From Litoditis marina (taxonomy: Eukaryota > Nematoda > Chromadorea > Rhabditida > Rhabditidae): a stretch of 64,000 nt of DNA. Under the pieces are notes generated by a model. It did no database searches. It worked only from the letters and a program-made list of their open reading frames with translations, and was not told the DNA's origin. The DNA lies in contig OZ038438.1 in assembly GCA_964036275.1 (NCBI GenBank), forward strand, positions 16,785,720 through 16,849,719, in the 5' to 3' direction. Numbering within the stretch: position 1 is the stretch's first letter; every line of letters starts with the position of its first letter. Position numbers and translations under genes: made by a program. Positions 44,501 through 56,141 of the stretch are shown here, piece by piece.

Positions 44501-47500
44501 ACAAAACTTTTCTTCGTTACCAAAACTCATCCAAAAGTTTACTTTTCCATTTTGTAAAACTTGCAAATGATTGGTAAATTGTCATTCCCTGTTCTTTGTG
44601 TGAAAACTATTGACGAAACTACCATTCAGACATTACGAAGTTGCCTTGGAAATGCGGTGTCTACTGATAAATTTGAAGCATTTATATACCGATAGTTATA
44701 TACATTATAGGGGTTTTAACCTACAGCTCACCAACTAACTATGTTAAAAAACGTTATTCATTGGTAGGCCAAATTATCATACATGAAGATTTTTTGAACT
44801 TATTTTCTGTTTGCAGAGTGCAGAGGATGTGACATTTCTCTGTCTATTGTAGTTTGCAAACCGAGAAATGTATATCTGAGAAAAAAATCTTGAAAGGAAT
44901 ATGTATCATCATCACTTTATCAACTGAATGCTTGGCACTAGTTCGCATTTCTGACAGGTGGTTGTAAGCGTCAATTCGGAGAACCGTTTTCATTCTTCAC
45001 TTTCTTTTTCTTTGATCTCAACGAACTACGGACGACTGCGGCGCCTGCCAATTATCTAGTGATATCATCTTGCTATTGCTGTCTTGGTTTTTCGATCTGG
45101 AATATCAATTTAAGGGGAGAATGGTGTTATTCACTTCTTTGCTAGGTCAGCTAACCTTCCGTAGTTTCCTCCCTTCATAGATCGTCACGGTTCATTACAA
45201 ATGATTATCATATGAATATTATTATTGATATAAATGGTTTTCGAATATTTGAATCTTATCGTCTAAATGATAACTTTTTGGATGCTCATGAGAAGCGATT
45301 GTTGAATGTTCATGAGAAAATGTAAGAGTTTGTGGTATAATGACCGCCAGACGGGAACAATGGATGACACGGGTGTACTTTCTAATCACTTTATCAAATG
45401 AACGTTCTATGTTGTCTTTCCGTCATTGATTGCAACCGCTGTGTAAAACTCATGAGCAGTGTTTGCGCATGCTCTCAGTGTTTTCTAACGGCTGTGCTCT
45501 CTAATCGTAGCGTTTCGTCTGACTGGTTATTTCATATGAATGAAAATGAAGCAAGTAATTTTATGTTAGTTCATCGTTTTTCAGGAAAGGTGCCGAAGAA
45601 CTCGATTCGCCGGATTTGCTTCGTACTCGAAGAAGGTATTTTCTTCTCTGGGTTGCCTTCTATTTGTATTTGTATATCACAATTGTAATGTGGCTAAATT
45701 GTTGAGATAGTCAGAAATTTCGTAAGACGAGCTCGCTTTACCCTTTCTGCAAAACCTAGAAAAATCCATTCTCTAAAACTTTGAACTCTTTTCGTTGAAT
45801 ATTTTTAATATTGTTCGATACAAAAATGTTATATGAGACTTGGCGTTATTTAGAAGACAAAAACGGGTTCTCTTTTAAGGACATTCCCACTTTGTTTTCA
45901 CATCTCTCACACTGCCGATTATATTGTGTTTTTCGTTTGATTTGTATACAGGGGTGACCACAAGTTCCACGCGTGCCACATTTTTGAGGGGGAGGGTCGT
46001 AAAGGCCCCGATGGGGCCGCAAATTTTAAAAAATTATGGTGATTTTTGCCGATTTTCGTGAAAATCTCGCAATTTTGAAGCATAATGTCGTATTTTTCGG
46101 CGAATTTTTATTTTTTAAGGGGGAGGGGTCGTACTGGTGATAGGGTCGGTCAACTTTTTGGTCACTCCTGTTTGTATATTCTATTTTAATATACTCGGGA
46201 TTGTATCGAGCTGTGTAGTCTTTTTCTGCGTGCTGTTGCAATGTTTGCTTGCAGAAGTCCTACATCTGAGGATGAGCGTCTACGACGAAAACGGCGATAT
46301 GAGGATGAGGAGAGACGGGGAGATCCTAGAAGAGAACGGGTGGACAGAGCACCTGTGAGGGAAACCGCTGTCAATCCCCACACATTGACACACAAAATAC
46401 AACTACTTGTCAGCAAGGCAGACGGACCGGTACGCATTCCACATGCATCACTTGAATCATATTCGTTTTCCCTCCGCAGCTTGCTCTCATATGTTGGTAA
46501 TTCACGACTTCCTCTTGCAATCCCAAGTGGTATCACACACTCAGAGGAAAAGCTATGTGGCACAGTGTTTGCTTTATCGCACTATGCGCGAATCATCCCG
46601 CTACTGAGTGGGTAATCGGAAGACATTATTACTTCAAATTTCATACATGTTAACACTGTTTCTGTGGCAGGGAATGTTTGTCAGTAGTGTTTTAAGTTTT
46701 CATCATGAGTCGCGAACTTATTTCTGTGAAAGGTGGTGTCGCAAGTTGAAAACCAACGAATTTAATCATAAGTAAGATCAAACGAAAAATTGATACGAAT
46801 CGCAGTTTTAATTTTGTTGGGTCATGACTCGAAAAAGATGGAGTTCGCGAGGAAAAGCTATGTGGCACAGTGTTTGCTTTATCGCACTATGCGCGAATCA
46901 TCCCGCTACTGAGTGGGTAATCGGAAGACATTATTACTTCAAATTTCATACATGTTAACACTGTTTCTGTGGCAGGGAATTTTTGTCAGTAGTGTTTTAA
47001 GTTTTCATCATGTACCTCCAAATATTCTTATAATATGGTGAGTCGCGAACTTATTTCTGTGAAAGGTGGTGTCGCAAGTTGAAAACCAACGAATTTAAGA
47101 TCAAACGAAAAATTGATACGAATCGCAGTTTTAATTTTGTTGGGTCACGACTCGAAAAAGATGGAGGTATCGCGAGTTTTAAGGAATAATGAAAGAGAGA
47201 GTGTGTGGTTTAAATTGTGCTAGTCGTAGCGTAGCTCTAAAGGTTCCTAGCTATTTAGTTTTATAAACCTTGTTCAATGAGAAGAAACGTTCCGCTTTTC
47301 TCTCGCTATATGGATTTTTGAAAGGTGTTTTTTTATGATTGCTTGTCAGGTTCCCTTGATTGCATATTTTGCAGGGAGCGGATATTCCTGAGGATGAACT
47401 GCGCGCCACCGTTCTTGAAGCATTTTTGCTGGACAGGGAGCTGAATGATTTGTATGATAAGAGAGATCAGCTTACCAAGTGAGTATCGTTTAGTTAACGT

Positions 47501-50500
47501 TATACAGCTTGTTCTACGGCAGTATTGCCCATAAAAGTTAATAGAAATACTGAAATCATGTTTGGTTTCTGTTGTAGTTTCATTTTCCTGCAACTTTTCA
47601 TTATTTCAGGGATATGCATGGGTTTGCAGCCCTCGAAAAGGATCTCATAAAAAAGATCCATTCAGAGCTACCCACACATATGCAGTCGGTCATAAAAATT
47701 GACGGAGACAATGTTGCAATAAACGAAGGTATTTCGAGATGTTCCTTGTTATTTATTTGTCTACATTCAAAGAATGTGGCACTCGCTCATCAGAGAAAGA
47801 GAAAAAATAGAGAAATAATTGAAGCCATAAAATTTTAAATTGTTTACAATACGATGTTGTATCGGAGAGGGTTGAACATTGGTATTTGAATATAATATTA
47901 TTCTCACCAACGCAAGCAATAATATACAAGTTATGTCTATTATGAGCGAGAGGCTTACTCCTGAAAGTTGATACTAACTTTGAAATCAGTGTTCCTTTTT
48001 GACAGTGGCCACAGATGAATGAACACCATATTGTAGCAATATGAAGTGAAGGAGCAAATCTTGAATTAGCTCAAATGGAATATTTCTGGCATATAAGTTG
48101 CTAGAACGGTATGTTATCATGGCAATGAACGCCTAAGTTTTCAGCACCTGCCATGAAGTTGCCGGGCATGCCTCCGTTTCCCCCGTTTCCACCAGGGATG
48201 TTTCCAGCCATGCCAAGCTTGTTAGAAAAGTGAGTTTTGTATTGATATATTATGGTATCTCATATATTGTAAGTATATTCATATACACGCCAGCTTTGTC
48301 GATTGCAGCTCTCTCAAATATAGTTGCCTTACATTTCTATGTTCACATCCCCCAACTTGTTAGTGGCTCCGCGGTCAGTTTTCATATCATCATCATTTGT
48401 TCCGCGAGTTTATCACTCCCAGCCGTGTGAGAGGAGTTTGTTTGTGGTTTTGAGAGAGATGTATTTTATGAATGATGGTCTATTACAGAGGTGGCCCTCT
48501 TCCTCCTGGTATGCCTCCTTTTCCACCAGGATTATTACCTCCCGGAATGCCTCCTCCACCTCGTGGACCCAATGGAATGCCCATGTTCCCATTCCCTGGT
48601 AAGCACAACGAATAAAAACATTTTAAGAGCCGTTCAGAGCAGTTTGCACAAACAATGAGTGGTTTTCTATCCTCTTTTAAATCTAATTTGCCTATTATGT
48701 TGCTTATTTAGGATAGTTCTCCCATATCAAATCGTGAGTCTACTAGAGGTTACTCGTGGGTAGCCACTTTCCAGCTCATAAATGTCACCCCCCGTTCATT
48801 CGATGAACCCATATCTCTCATGTGCAAGTGCAACGTAGTCTTTGCTGATATGCTGACCATGATAGATATAACGGCAGTGCATATATGTGTGTGAAATAGC
48901 AGTTTGCCAACCATACTCGTTGAGGCATGCCCCCTCCTCCGAACTTCGCAAGACCGCCGGCCGTTCCCGAGAAGTTGGAGTCGGTGTCTCCTGAACCGAT
49001 CGCCTCGGCCGCGCCACCGACCATCACCACCTCCACCGTCGTACAAACAACGGAGAGAATAACTGCTTCCGAGATTGTTGAACTCGGCGACTGGACTGAA
49101 TCGGGCCATTTCCCTATATCTGTTGCCAATTTCAATCTCCCGCCACCGTCTATCTCACAAACGTCTATAACAACTCAAGTTAATAAGGTTTGTTCTATTT
49201 TATGTTTGTGTTCTTCACCATCTTAAATGCAATTTTTGAAATCTGAGTTTCTTCCGTTTTCGTAAGTTTTGATTGTAAAATTACAAGTTCAGTCATTCCC
49301 GTTGTTTCCCATCCCTTTCAGCTTGTGCTCGTCCGTATTTTTCATAAGTGAGACGATTTTTTTGTACACATAAATCTATTACAAATCAGCATGTGTAACC
49401 AAACTACACAACAGGGTGGGAGATTAGGTTTTGCCAGTAACGTGTGACTATTGTGGAAATTAGGGTAATCTGAGGTTCAGATTGTAAACAAAACGGGTGA
49501 TTTAATGAAATATCCAACATGTTTGGTAATTTTTGATGTGTTTATTTGTAACTGATTGTTTCAGCCCCCTCCGATAGGTTCTAATCTGACACAAGGGCCG
49601 CCAGACGGTGCTGCGGTGCCCGATTTCACCAAGCCGCCGCCTGTTCCCGCTACCATTACGGTCTGTTATGCCATAACATTTTTTTTCACTTTTCGTGTTC
49701 TACCGTCGTCTGTCCCAAAACTTTACTTTAAATACTTCGCATATTAATAATTTAATGCACACTATTCTCCGGTATTCAGCGGGGGTCTCAGAAACTCATG
49801 ATTTTGATTTGCATATTCTACGCGACGACTTAGAACTTAAGATAAAGTGTAAATTGTGGTTTCATTCTACTGAATTTCAGACGGGCGTCTCCATAACGAA
49901 AACAGTGACTTCTATATTACCGGATATCAACAAGCCTCCACCACTCGCCCCGCCTCCTCTCTCCTTCAATGTTCCTCCTCCTAATATCAAGTTCGAATCA
50001 GGTGATTCCGTTTAGACATTTGCTGCTTTTTTTGGTTCGGTCCTTTCTCCGAAAACTATATTTTTGATGCAAAATCATACATTTTCATGTTTTCATACGT
50101 AAAAACGGACTCCTTTTTGTGGATTAGTCAAACCGTACTGGTGTATGCCCGCGTTGTCGAATTTTCTCCCGCGCCCCCAAAAATACAGTGTTACTGGATG
50201 GAAAACTACGCCGGTCAGTGAAGGCGGGATTTCCATTATGGGTGGATACGGTAACTGATTCAAATCGAGATTGGCCCTTAGAAAATTCTTCTATAGTGTG
50301 TTTTCTAGATGATCCTTCACTATCTTTCAAAAATTAATGTTTTGCTTCATAGGTGCCGACAGTGAGCCGTCTGCGCCCTACCTCAGCAACTTATCAACCC
50401 GCCCACAACCCCCCTCTGGTGAGTTTACGTTAACCACGTTTGGTACATCCTGTTAGATCGACGCCCACTGTACATTTAATTTTGTTTGTTAAATACTATA

Positions 50501-52613
50501 TTTAATTTCGATTGTGTCAGCTTTGTATGTCTGAAAAGGTTGTATCATGTCTAGAGACTCGCCATACCAAAAACCCTGCAAAAAGGGCATGAGATCGTAT
50601 TCTTCTCTGCGTGCGTGAAAAACTTCGCAAATTATTATTATTGCAGGAGCACCACCTGTCCCGACACCATCTTTATCTGCCCCAGTGAATAGTGATATTT
50701 CCAAGACTATCACCAGCTTGATCACGAATGCCTTGAAAGGACCGCCTGTTAGTTTTCAATTTTCTTTATACTATTCAAAAGTGTGTCATTATATCGTAGT
50801 GAATGTTTTGAAAGAGATTTAATTCATCGGAATTCATTTATGTATCATACCAAGTCAACGGTCAAATGCTAAATTTGCAGTTACAAATAAAGAATAGGTT
50901 GGTGGTTTTCGCACGGAATTATTCTATCGCATGATAGCTCGCTCAATTACTCGTATTTTATCAACATAAAATAAATGTAAAGCATCAGGTATGACATGTT
51001 GTATTGCTCCCCCAATTTTCCTCAATAGGAACAGAACTTGACGAACATCGTCTCCGATTCATCCATAGTGTAAATGTTGTAGAAGCCTCCGACGCAACAG
51101 TTTGGTCTGATGTCCGGGTCGTTGGGAGGATCCCCCATTCACAGTTTGTCTGGTTCGGCGTCTCCAATGAAGAATGCTCGTAATAATGCGCCACCCAGTC
51201 TCATGTCCATTCCCACCAGTGGACCATTGCACATGGGAACTCTTCGTATTGGACCTCCTGCTGCCTTCAATCGAAGTCGAGGTGAGTGTTCTTCGCTTTT
51301 GTATTTTAGAAGATCTGGCGATTGAATTGGTATTGGTCCCGAAAAGAATCGCGCGCAGCGCGAAGCGCTGTGCGAGATTTGTCTTTGGTCCGGCTAATGC
51401 GCGCTTTCATTTTTTTAGTTCACTCTCAAAAAGGTCCAATTGTGCAAATCAAAACTTTTTATGATTTGCTGATTTTCTATGGCACATTTACAAGCTATAT
51501 TCAAAATGTGAACGAAATTGATTAAGTTTGAGCCGAGTTATGACGTTATGCGCTTCATGCAGACCGCCAACTTCCGCCGTGTATCTGTCTGTCTGTGTGT
51601 GTGCGCACTCCTGGGAAATTTTTATGTGTGAACCGATTTGACTGAAAATTTGGGACACGATAGATATCCCACTCAAACCTTGGGGGCGCAAACTTTTTTT
51701 CGAAAAAAATCATTTTTCATTAAGTTATAGGTCTTTGAAAATGTCTCTGCGTCTCTTCATTTCGTGCACTCTCTCGCCTTCTCTGTCACGGTAAATCAAA
51801 TTGCGTTATAACTCAGCTCAGTCCTAACCAATTCAAGTAAAATTTGGAGTATGATACCACGACATGAACTGACATTGATTCAGATGTAAGTCTTCTACCT
51901 ACACACATACACATTCTACCTACATACTACACCTACCTACCTACCTACTACCACATACCTACGGCATGTGTACAAAAAGAGAAAAATTCATGAAAAAGTG
52001 GGGGCCCAACGACTGTGAGATTTGTCTTCTGCTGTGCGCCGCTTAGACAGCTACTCTCAAATGGAGCAGCTACTGCTACAAAAACCGGAAAATACTTATA
52101 TACTCAAGTATAACTGTTCATTACGAACATACAAAAGTCGTAAAATATTTTTTCAAACCTGTAAACTATAATATACAAATCACAGATGTTAACTCAACGT
52201 AGTCAACTATAGAGATTCTGGTTTTGTACACAATGATTTGCAGTTTTGGTCCTTACTTGTTACTCTAGGTGCTATAACACTTGGCATATTATTCAACAGT
52301 TGTTCTCTCTTTTACAGCTGTGACTTGTAGATTCTAGTTTACAGGTTTGAAAAAATATTTTACGACTTTTGTATGTTCGTAATGAACAGTTATACTTGAG
52401 TATATAAGTATTTTCCGGTTTTTGTAGCAGTAGCTGCTCCATTTGAGAGTAGCTGTCTAAGCGGCGCACAGCAGAAGACAAATCTCACAGTCGTTGGGCC
52501 CGCACTTTTTCATGAATTGCATTCTCATTTCCATCTGCTCCGCATCAATGTTTACATTTGCAGGTACGGGTGTAAGAGAGATAAAAGAGGCCCCAGATTC
52601 ACCAAGATGTTGA
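38510..52613 (+). CDS. Proline-rich, acidic/basic protein of unknown family
   Basis: Eighteen exons in one continuous phase, 681 residues: 38523-38567 (ATG, preceded by a UTR acceptor at 38509), 38865-38953, 39864-39927, 40256-40438, 40701-40825, 45585-45635, 46255-46429, 47375-47478, 47610-47728, 48145-48229, 48489-48598, 48925-49187, 49565-49660, 49881-50001, 50353-50418, 50647-50747, 51083-51281, 52564-52613. The N-terminal half is Ser/Asp/Glu-rich with SP and TP sites (DTPGSPGF, PNSIPPDSPSDD). A highly charged segment follows (RSPTSEDERLRRKRRYEDEE). A predicted helical part contains DELRATVLEAFLLDRELNDL. The C-terminal half is proline-rich (PPFPPFPPGMFPAMP) with three degenerate repeats: PNFARPPAVP, PDFTKPPPVP and PDINKPPPLA. 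The composition suggests a nuclear RNA-processing or transcription scaffold, but this is inference; no known domain was recognised. The acceptors at 40256 and 48925 are weak. Exons could be missing between 40825 and 45585. Confidence 0.72.
39043..39256. mobile_element. Non-autonomous hAT-like element with 8-bp target duplication
   Basis: 214 bp with terminal inverted repeats CATACACCGCCAAGG / CCTTGGCGGTGTATG. It is flanked on both sides by the direct repeat TTCTTTCA (39035-39042 and 39257-39264). An 8-bp duplication is the signature of hAT-type transposition. The interior is rich in GGGGTCGCGA motifs. It lies in an intron of the proline-rich gene. Confidence 0.8.
41312..42210. mobile_element. 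0.9-kb inverted-repeat element with internal palindrome
   Basis: The ends are CACAGGGAAAT at the left and the complement of CATAGGAATTT at the right, flanked by TGTATATA and TATATATA (seven of eight bases alike). Subterminal regions carry several copies of TTTACTGCRGGTTTAC in opposite orientation at the two ends. Near 41386-41409 there is a perfect 24-bp palindrome centred on ACCGCGGT. No transposase fragment was recognised. Probably a non-autonomous DNA transposon; the AT-rich flanks make the target duplication less decisive. Confidence 0.55.
45949..46170. mobile_element. Non-autonomous hAT-like element with 8-bp target duplication
   Basis: 222 bp with ends CAGGGGTGACCACAAGTT and AACTTTTTGGTCACTCCTG. 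It is bounded by the exact direct repeat TTTGTATA at 45941-45948 and 46171-46178. The CAGGGGTG start and 8-bp duplication fit hAT transposons. It lies about 80 bases upstream of the acceptor of the proline-rich gene exon at 46255. Confidence 0.85.
46546..47177. repeat. Intronic tandem duplication, unit about 305 bp
   Basis: The block beginning GGAAAAGCTATGTGGCACAG at 46546 repeats at 46851. Both copies run through TGAGTCGCGAACTTATTTC and end near CGAAAAAGATGGAG. The second copy has an insertion containing GTACCTCCAAATATTC and lacks a short stretch. The interior resembles the TCGCGA-rich element at 39043. The duplication is wholly inside the intron 46430-47374. Confidence 0.85.
51985..52518. 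repeat. Near-perfect 184-bp inverted repeat with 166-bp spacer
   Basis: The left arm 51985-52168 and right arm 52335-52518 are reverse complements with a single mismatch seen by eye (G at 52001 against C in the partner). The arms begin AATTCATGAAAAAGTG and end AACCTGTAAACTA next to the spacer. The whole structure is inside the last intron of the proline-rich gene (51282-52563), so the unspliced RNA would form a very stable hairpin. No obvious target duplication flanks it. Confidence 0.93.
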
Positions 52614-52936
52614 TATTCTCCTGAATCGGAACATTACGTTAATTTATCGCGTTTAAATGCTTCTGTGAAATATATGTGTTATTCTTGTACTAGCCATTAT
52701 GATCATAACTACATTTTTGGTGGACATAATTTAACTAATTAATTTTTGTTTTAATGTTGTACCCCTTTTAACTCTATTTTGTTAATATGTTTCTTGTTTG
52801 TGAAGTGTGTATTGTTTGGTCTCATGAAATAATATAATTTCACGCATTCATTCGTGTAATCATCGCTGTTGTTGGTCACTTGAGCCCTTCATATCTATAA
52901 TATTTTTATTCATATTTGTGAGCCTTTCGCGTGTTT

Positions 52937-52960
52937 CGTTTTATGTTCATTGTTTTTCAG
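52937..52960 (+). promoter_or_regulatory. Strong 3' splice site in the 5' UTR of the RRM gene
   Basis: TTTTATGTTCATTGTTTTTCAG ends at 52960, thirty bases before the ATG at 52991 and about 350 bases after the stop codon of the preceding gene. It could end a 5'-UTR intron or accept a spliced leader. Confidence 0.5.
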
Positions 52961-52990
52961 GGAGCAGCACGTAAATAATAGCTGTAGAGA

Positions 52991-55900
52991 ATGTATCACC
53001 AGGCGTACTGTCCACCAGGTACGATTGGTTATTGCTTTCTTTTTCAATCAAAAATAGTTTTTTTTTGTTCCACTCACTATCTTTGCCACACTTCTCGTTA
53101 GATAAAATTGTGCTGAAAGTGTGTGTCCCGTCCCCGCGTTGATCAAGTTTACAGGTGAAAATAAGGTCTACGTGTTCGATACTTTTATACATCTATGCGG
53201 AAACCCTACGTTTGCATTAACAACTTCGTATTTGGATGAAATACTATTTTGTGTTCAAAAACGATCAATTTTTCAAAGAGTATTCAAAGCTTACCTGTGT
53301 ATACTAGTATAGTAGTATTGGACAAATTATCTCGCTTACGTTTCAGAGTTGAGCGAGTTGATTCAATCTGGTTTGCTTGTACCCGTGTTACCGAATGGCC
53401 GGGTAGGAGGAGGTCGTTTTCCTCCATATTCCGTTCCAATGGGATTACCTATGATGCATCCGATGAATGGAAGGGTTCGTTTAAGTTGAATCCTCATTCT
53501 AAAGCGCAAAATTAGTTTTTAATTGATTTTGTTTTCTTTCAACAACTAGATACTTATATACGGAAAACGCGCAAACTAGCTATTTCTTTCAAAAAAAATA
53601 TCTAAAGCTCAATCAAGAACACCTTTTTTTTCTCTGTTTACTCGCTCGACAGTGTTCAAGTATGTGAAACGGAAAGAAGAATTGTCAAAACGTTTTCCCT
53701 ATAGTTGCAATGTATTTCAGACGAGACAAAGTAGTGATTCGCGAACACATCAGTTCCCATTATGGGTAAGATGCTTATGGGCGGGACTAATCATCGTCGC
53801 TATCGTTTCTCACCAAATTACATACTATGTGTCCATGTTCTTTCTGTTTCTGGGTTGTCTGGTTTTGGCCTTTCACAGCTTATCTTCTCTGTCATTTTTC
53901 TTCATTATGTTTTATTTGACATGTTTCTATTTAGCACTCGTCCTCTAATTGTGGTGGAGAGGGACCTCCGCAGATGCGAAAACTATTCATCGGCGGCCTC
54001 AGTCACGAAACAAATGACGATGCGGTTAGTTTTTGCTTTTTGAGGAATTTCTATCAAAAATTTATTACCCACTTCACACCACTAATATATGCCTATATCG
54101 CTAATTCTCATATACCTTTCACGACTCTTACCACAGACACTTCAGTGCAACTTTATAATCTATATATGTGTTCGGAAGTGTGTTGTTCTATAGTTTTGTC
54201 ATCCATAACATATTAAGAATTGTGAAACGACCTTATCTATCATTCCGAGTACGTTCATTCATATATTTTTTCAGTTACGTGCCTACTTTTCACAATGGGG
54301 TGCCGTGGTCGATGCCATTGTGATTCGTGATCCTGGAACTAAACAATCGCGCGGTTTTGGATTTGTCACATTTGCCTCGATTGCATCAGCTGAAGCGGCA
54401 ATGTTGGAAAGACCTCATATTATTGCTGGAAAAGCGGTTCGTTTTGGTTTTTATATGACAATGCTTGTTGTGTTCGCACGCTACGATGTTTAGTTTTCAT
54501 GCCGGGGTTGAGGAAAGACCAAAGACTTATTTTTTAAATCATGACAGCTATACTTTTTTTCTTTGATTGCGCTCAGTTTAATAATATGCCAATGTCTTAT
54601 ATGTATGGCCGAAAAATGATGTTCATCATTTAGAAGTGCCCATTCCTAAACATGTTGTTGTGGGAATACAGGAAAACCTGGTTTCTAGAATCAGTTCATT
54701 TTACAGAAACTACTGAAAGGTGGTTACTTCCCAATATACACCTTTTTTGAGTGCTGCTTTCCCCAAATATGAACGAACTGTGGTTATTTTGCGTTTCGTC
54801 TATTCTCGTCTTGCAGGTAGATTCTAAACGCGCAATCCCGAGAGAACAAATGACTCCAATGTTCCCGCCCCCATTCTTTGAATGTGATCCTGCACCCGGA
54901 TGCAAGCTCATGCTATCAGGTAATTATCCTATTCAGTTGTAGTATAACACCACCACTTTCGTCGTATTAATATAATTATAACATTACAAACATATTTTCT
55001 AACTTCATATCTTCCACGTACTCAACGTTTCCTTCCAGGAATTCATTGGGATTACCATACAGTCGAGTCTCTGAGAATGTATTTCGATAAGTTTGGTTCT
55101 CTCGACCAGATAGAGATTTTGGGAAACCCACGCGGACTGGGATTCGTTGTGTATGAGGAAAAGGAGTCGGCTGATAAATGTCTCAGTCACAATGGAGGAC
55201 GTCATATGATCAATGATCGCAAAGTCGATGCACGGGTATGTTTGTCTCATTGACGCGTTTACTATATACACAGTACATCCATTTATTTCCAATTTTTCAC
55301 TCCTGGCTGTGTCATATCTCGCGAACATTTCACTACATCTTTGCCAAACATAGGCTTATCAGCAGGCAGTCACTAATGTGAAATGTAAGTGAAAGAGTGG
55401 CATTAGAATTCAGGCTTAAATTCATCTCTGCCGTCAAGATTACTCTTGTTATTATGCGTTTTGCTATTTCCCCGTTCCATCTCACTATAATAGTTTTGTG
55501 TTTGTGCATTCGTTTTCAACGTGGGCCATTTTCGAACACTAACTATAAACTACAATAGCCGAAGTCTCCTGAAAGGCCTTGTTTTGCAGCCGTTCCCCAG
55601 ACCTGCCCATACGTATTGGCGTCGTCCAAGAGTTCATCCTCTCTATGAACAGATGGCAGCTATGAGTGTTGACTCGCGGGAACCTCATTACGATGAGGAC
55701 AGCAGTTATGGTGGTACTACGACAGAGGTTCGTCATACGTAGAACTGAGAGTAGATTCATCGCTAACTTCATTTCATCGTCTGTACCGGTTTATCGCACG
55801 CATACACCAACAACGGTTGCTTATCCATCAAGAAGGAACTGGGTGTTCCACTAAAATACTTGAAATCTGAAATAACAAAACATAGCTGAGATCTTGTTAG

Positions 55901-56141
55901 AGAGTAATCCTGTTAAACGAACTAGTGGTGTCTTTGCGTTCACACATTCAATTTCTCGTCGTATTCTTCAGCTGATTTTTCCGATAATCTTGAGAGAGGC
56001 ATCTATTCATGACCAGAAGAAGGATGGAAAACCCTATTCGAAGTGAAACAAGTTTAATTGCAGGATGATTGCAAATCAAGTGAGAATGGTAGTTCGTCTT
56101 CGGCACTTGATACCGACTCCCCCAGCAATACTTCGCAATGA
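52991..56141 (+). CDS. hnRNP A/B-like protein with two RRM domains
   Basis: Nine exons in one phase give 322 residues: 52991-53018 (ATG), 53347-53474, 53721-53765, 53935-54024, 54275-54436, 54817-54919, 55039-55235, 55590-55727, 56064-56141 (TGA). RRM1 has RNP2 KLFIGGL, then LRAYFSQWGAVVDAIVIRDP, and RNP1 RGFGFVTF, followed by KAVDSKRAIPRE; this is the pattern of the hnRNP A/B, DAZAP1 and Musashi group. RRM2 is more divergent: RNP2 LMLSGI, LRMYFDKFGSLDQIEIL and RNP1 GLGFVVY. A Pro/Gly-rich N-terminus (SVPMGLPMMHP) and a Ser/Asp-rich tail (ENGSSSSALDTDSPSNTSQ) flank them. Such proteins bind single-stranded RNA to control splicing, transport or translation. The small exon 53721-53765 is a multiple of three and could be alternative. 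The glycine-rich tail typical of hnRNP A1 is absent. Confidence 0.9.

Noticed and set aside
46430..46615. Read-through extension of the charged exon of the proline-rich gene
   Set aside because: The donor at 46430 joins in phase to the conserved-looking exon at 47375. The read-through sequence belongs to the start of the tandem duplication.
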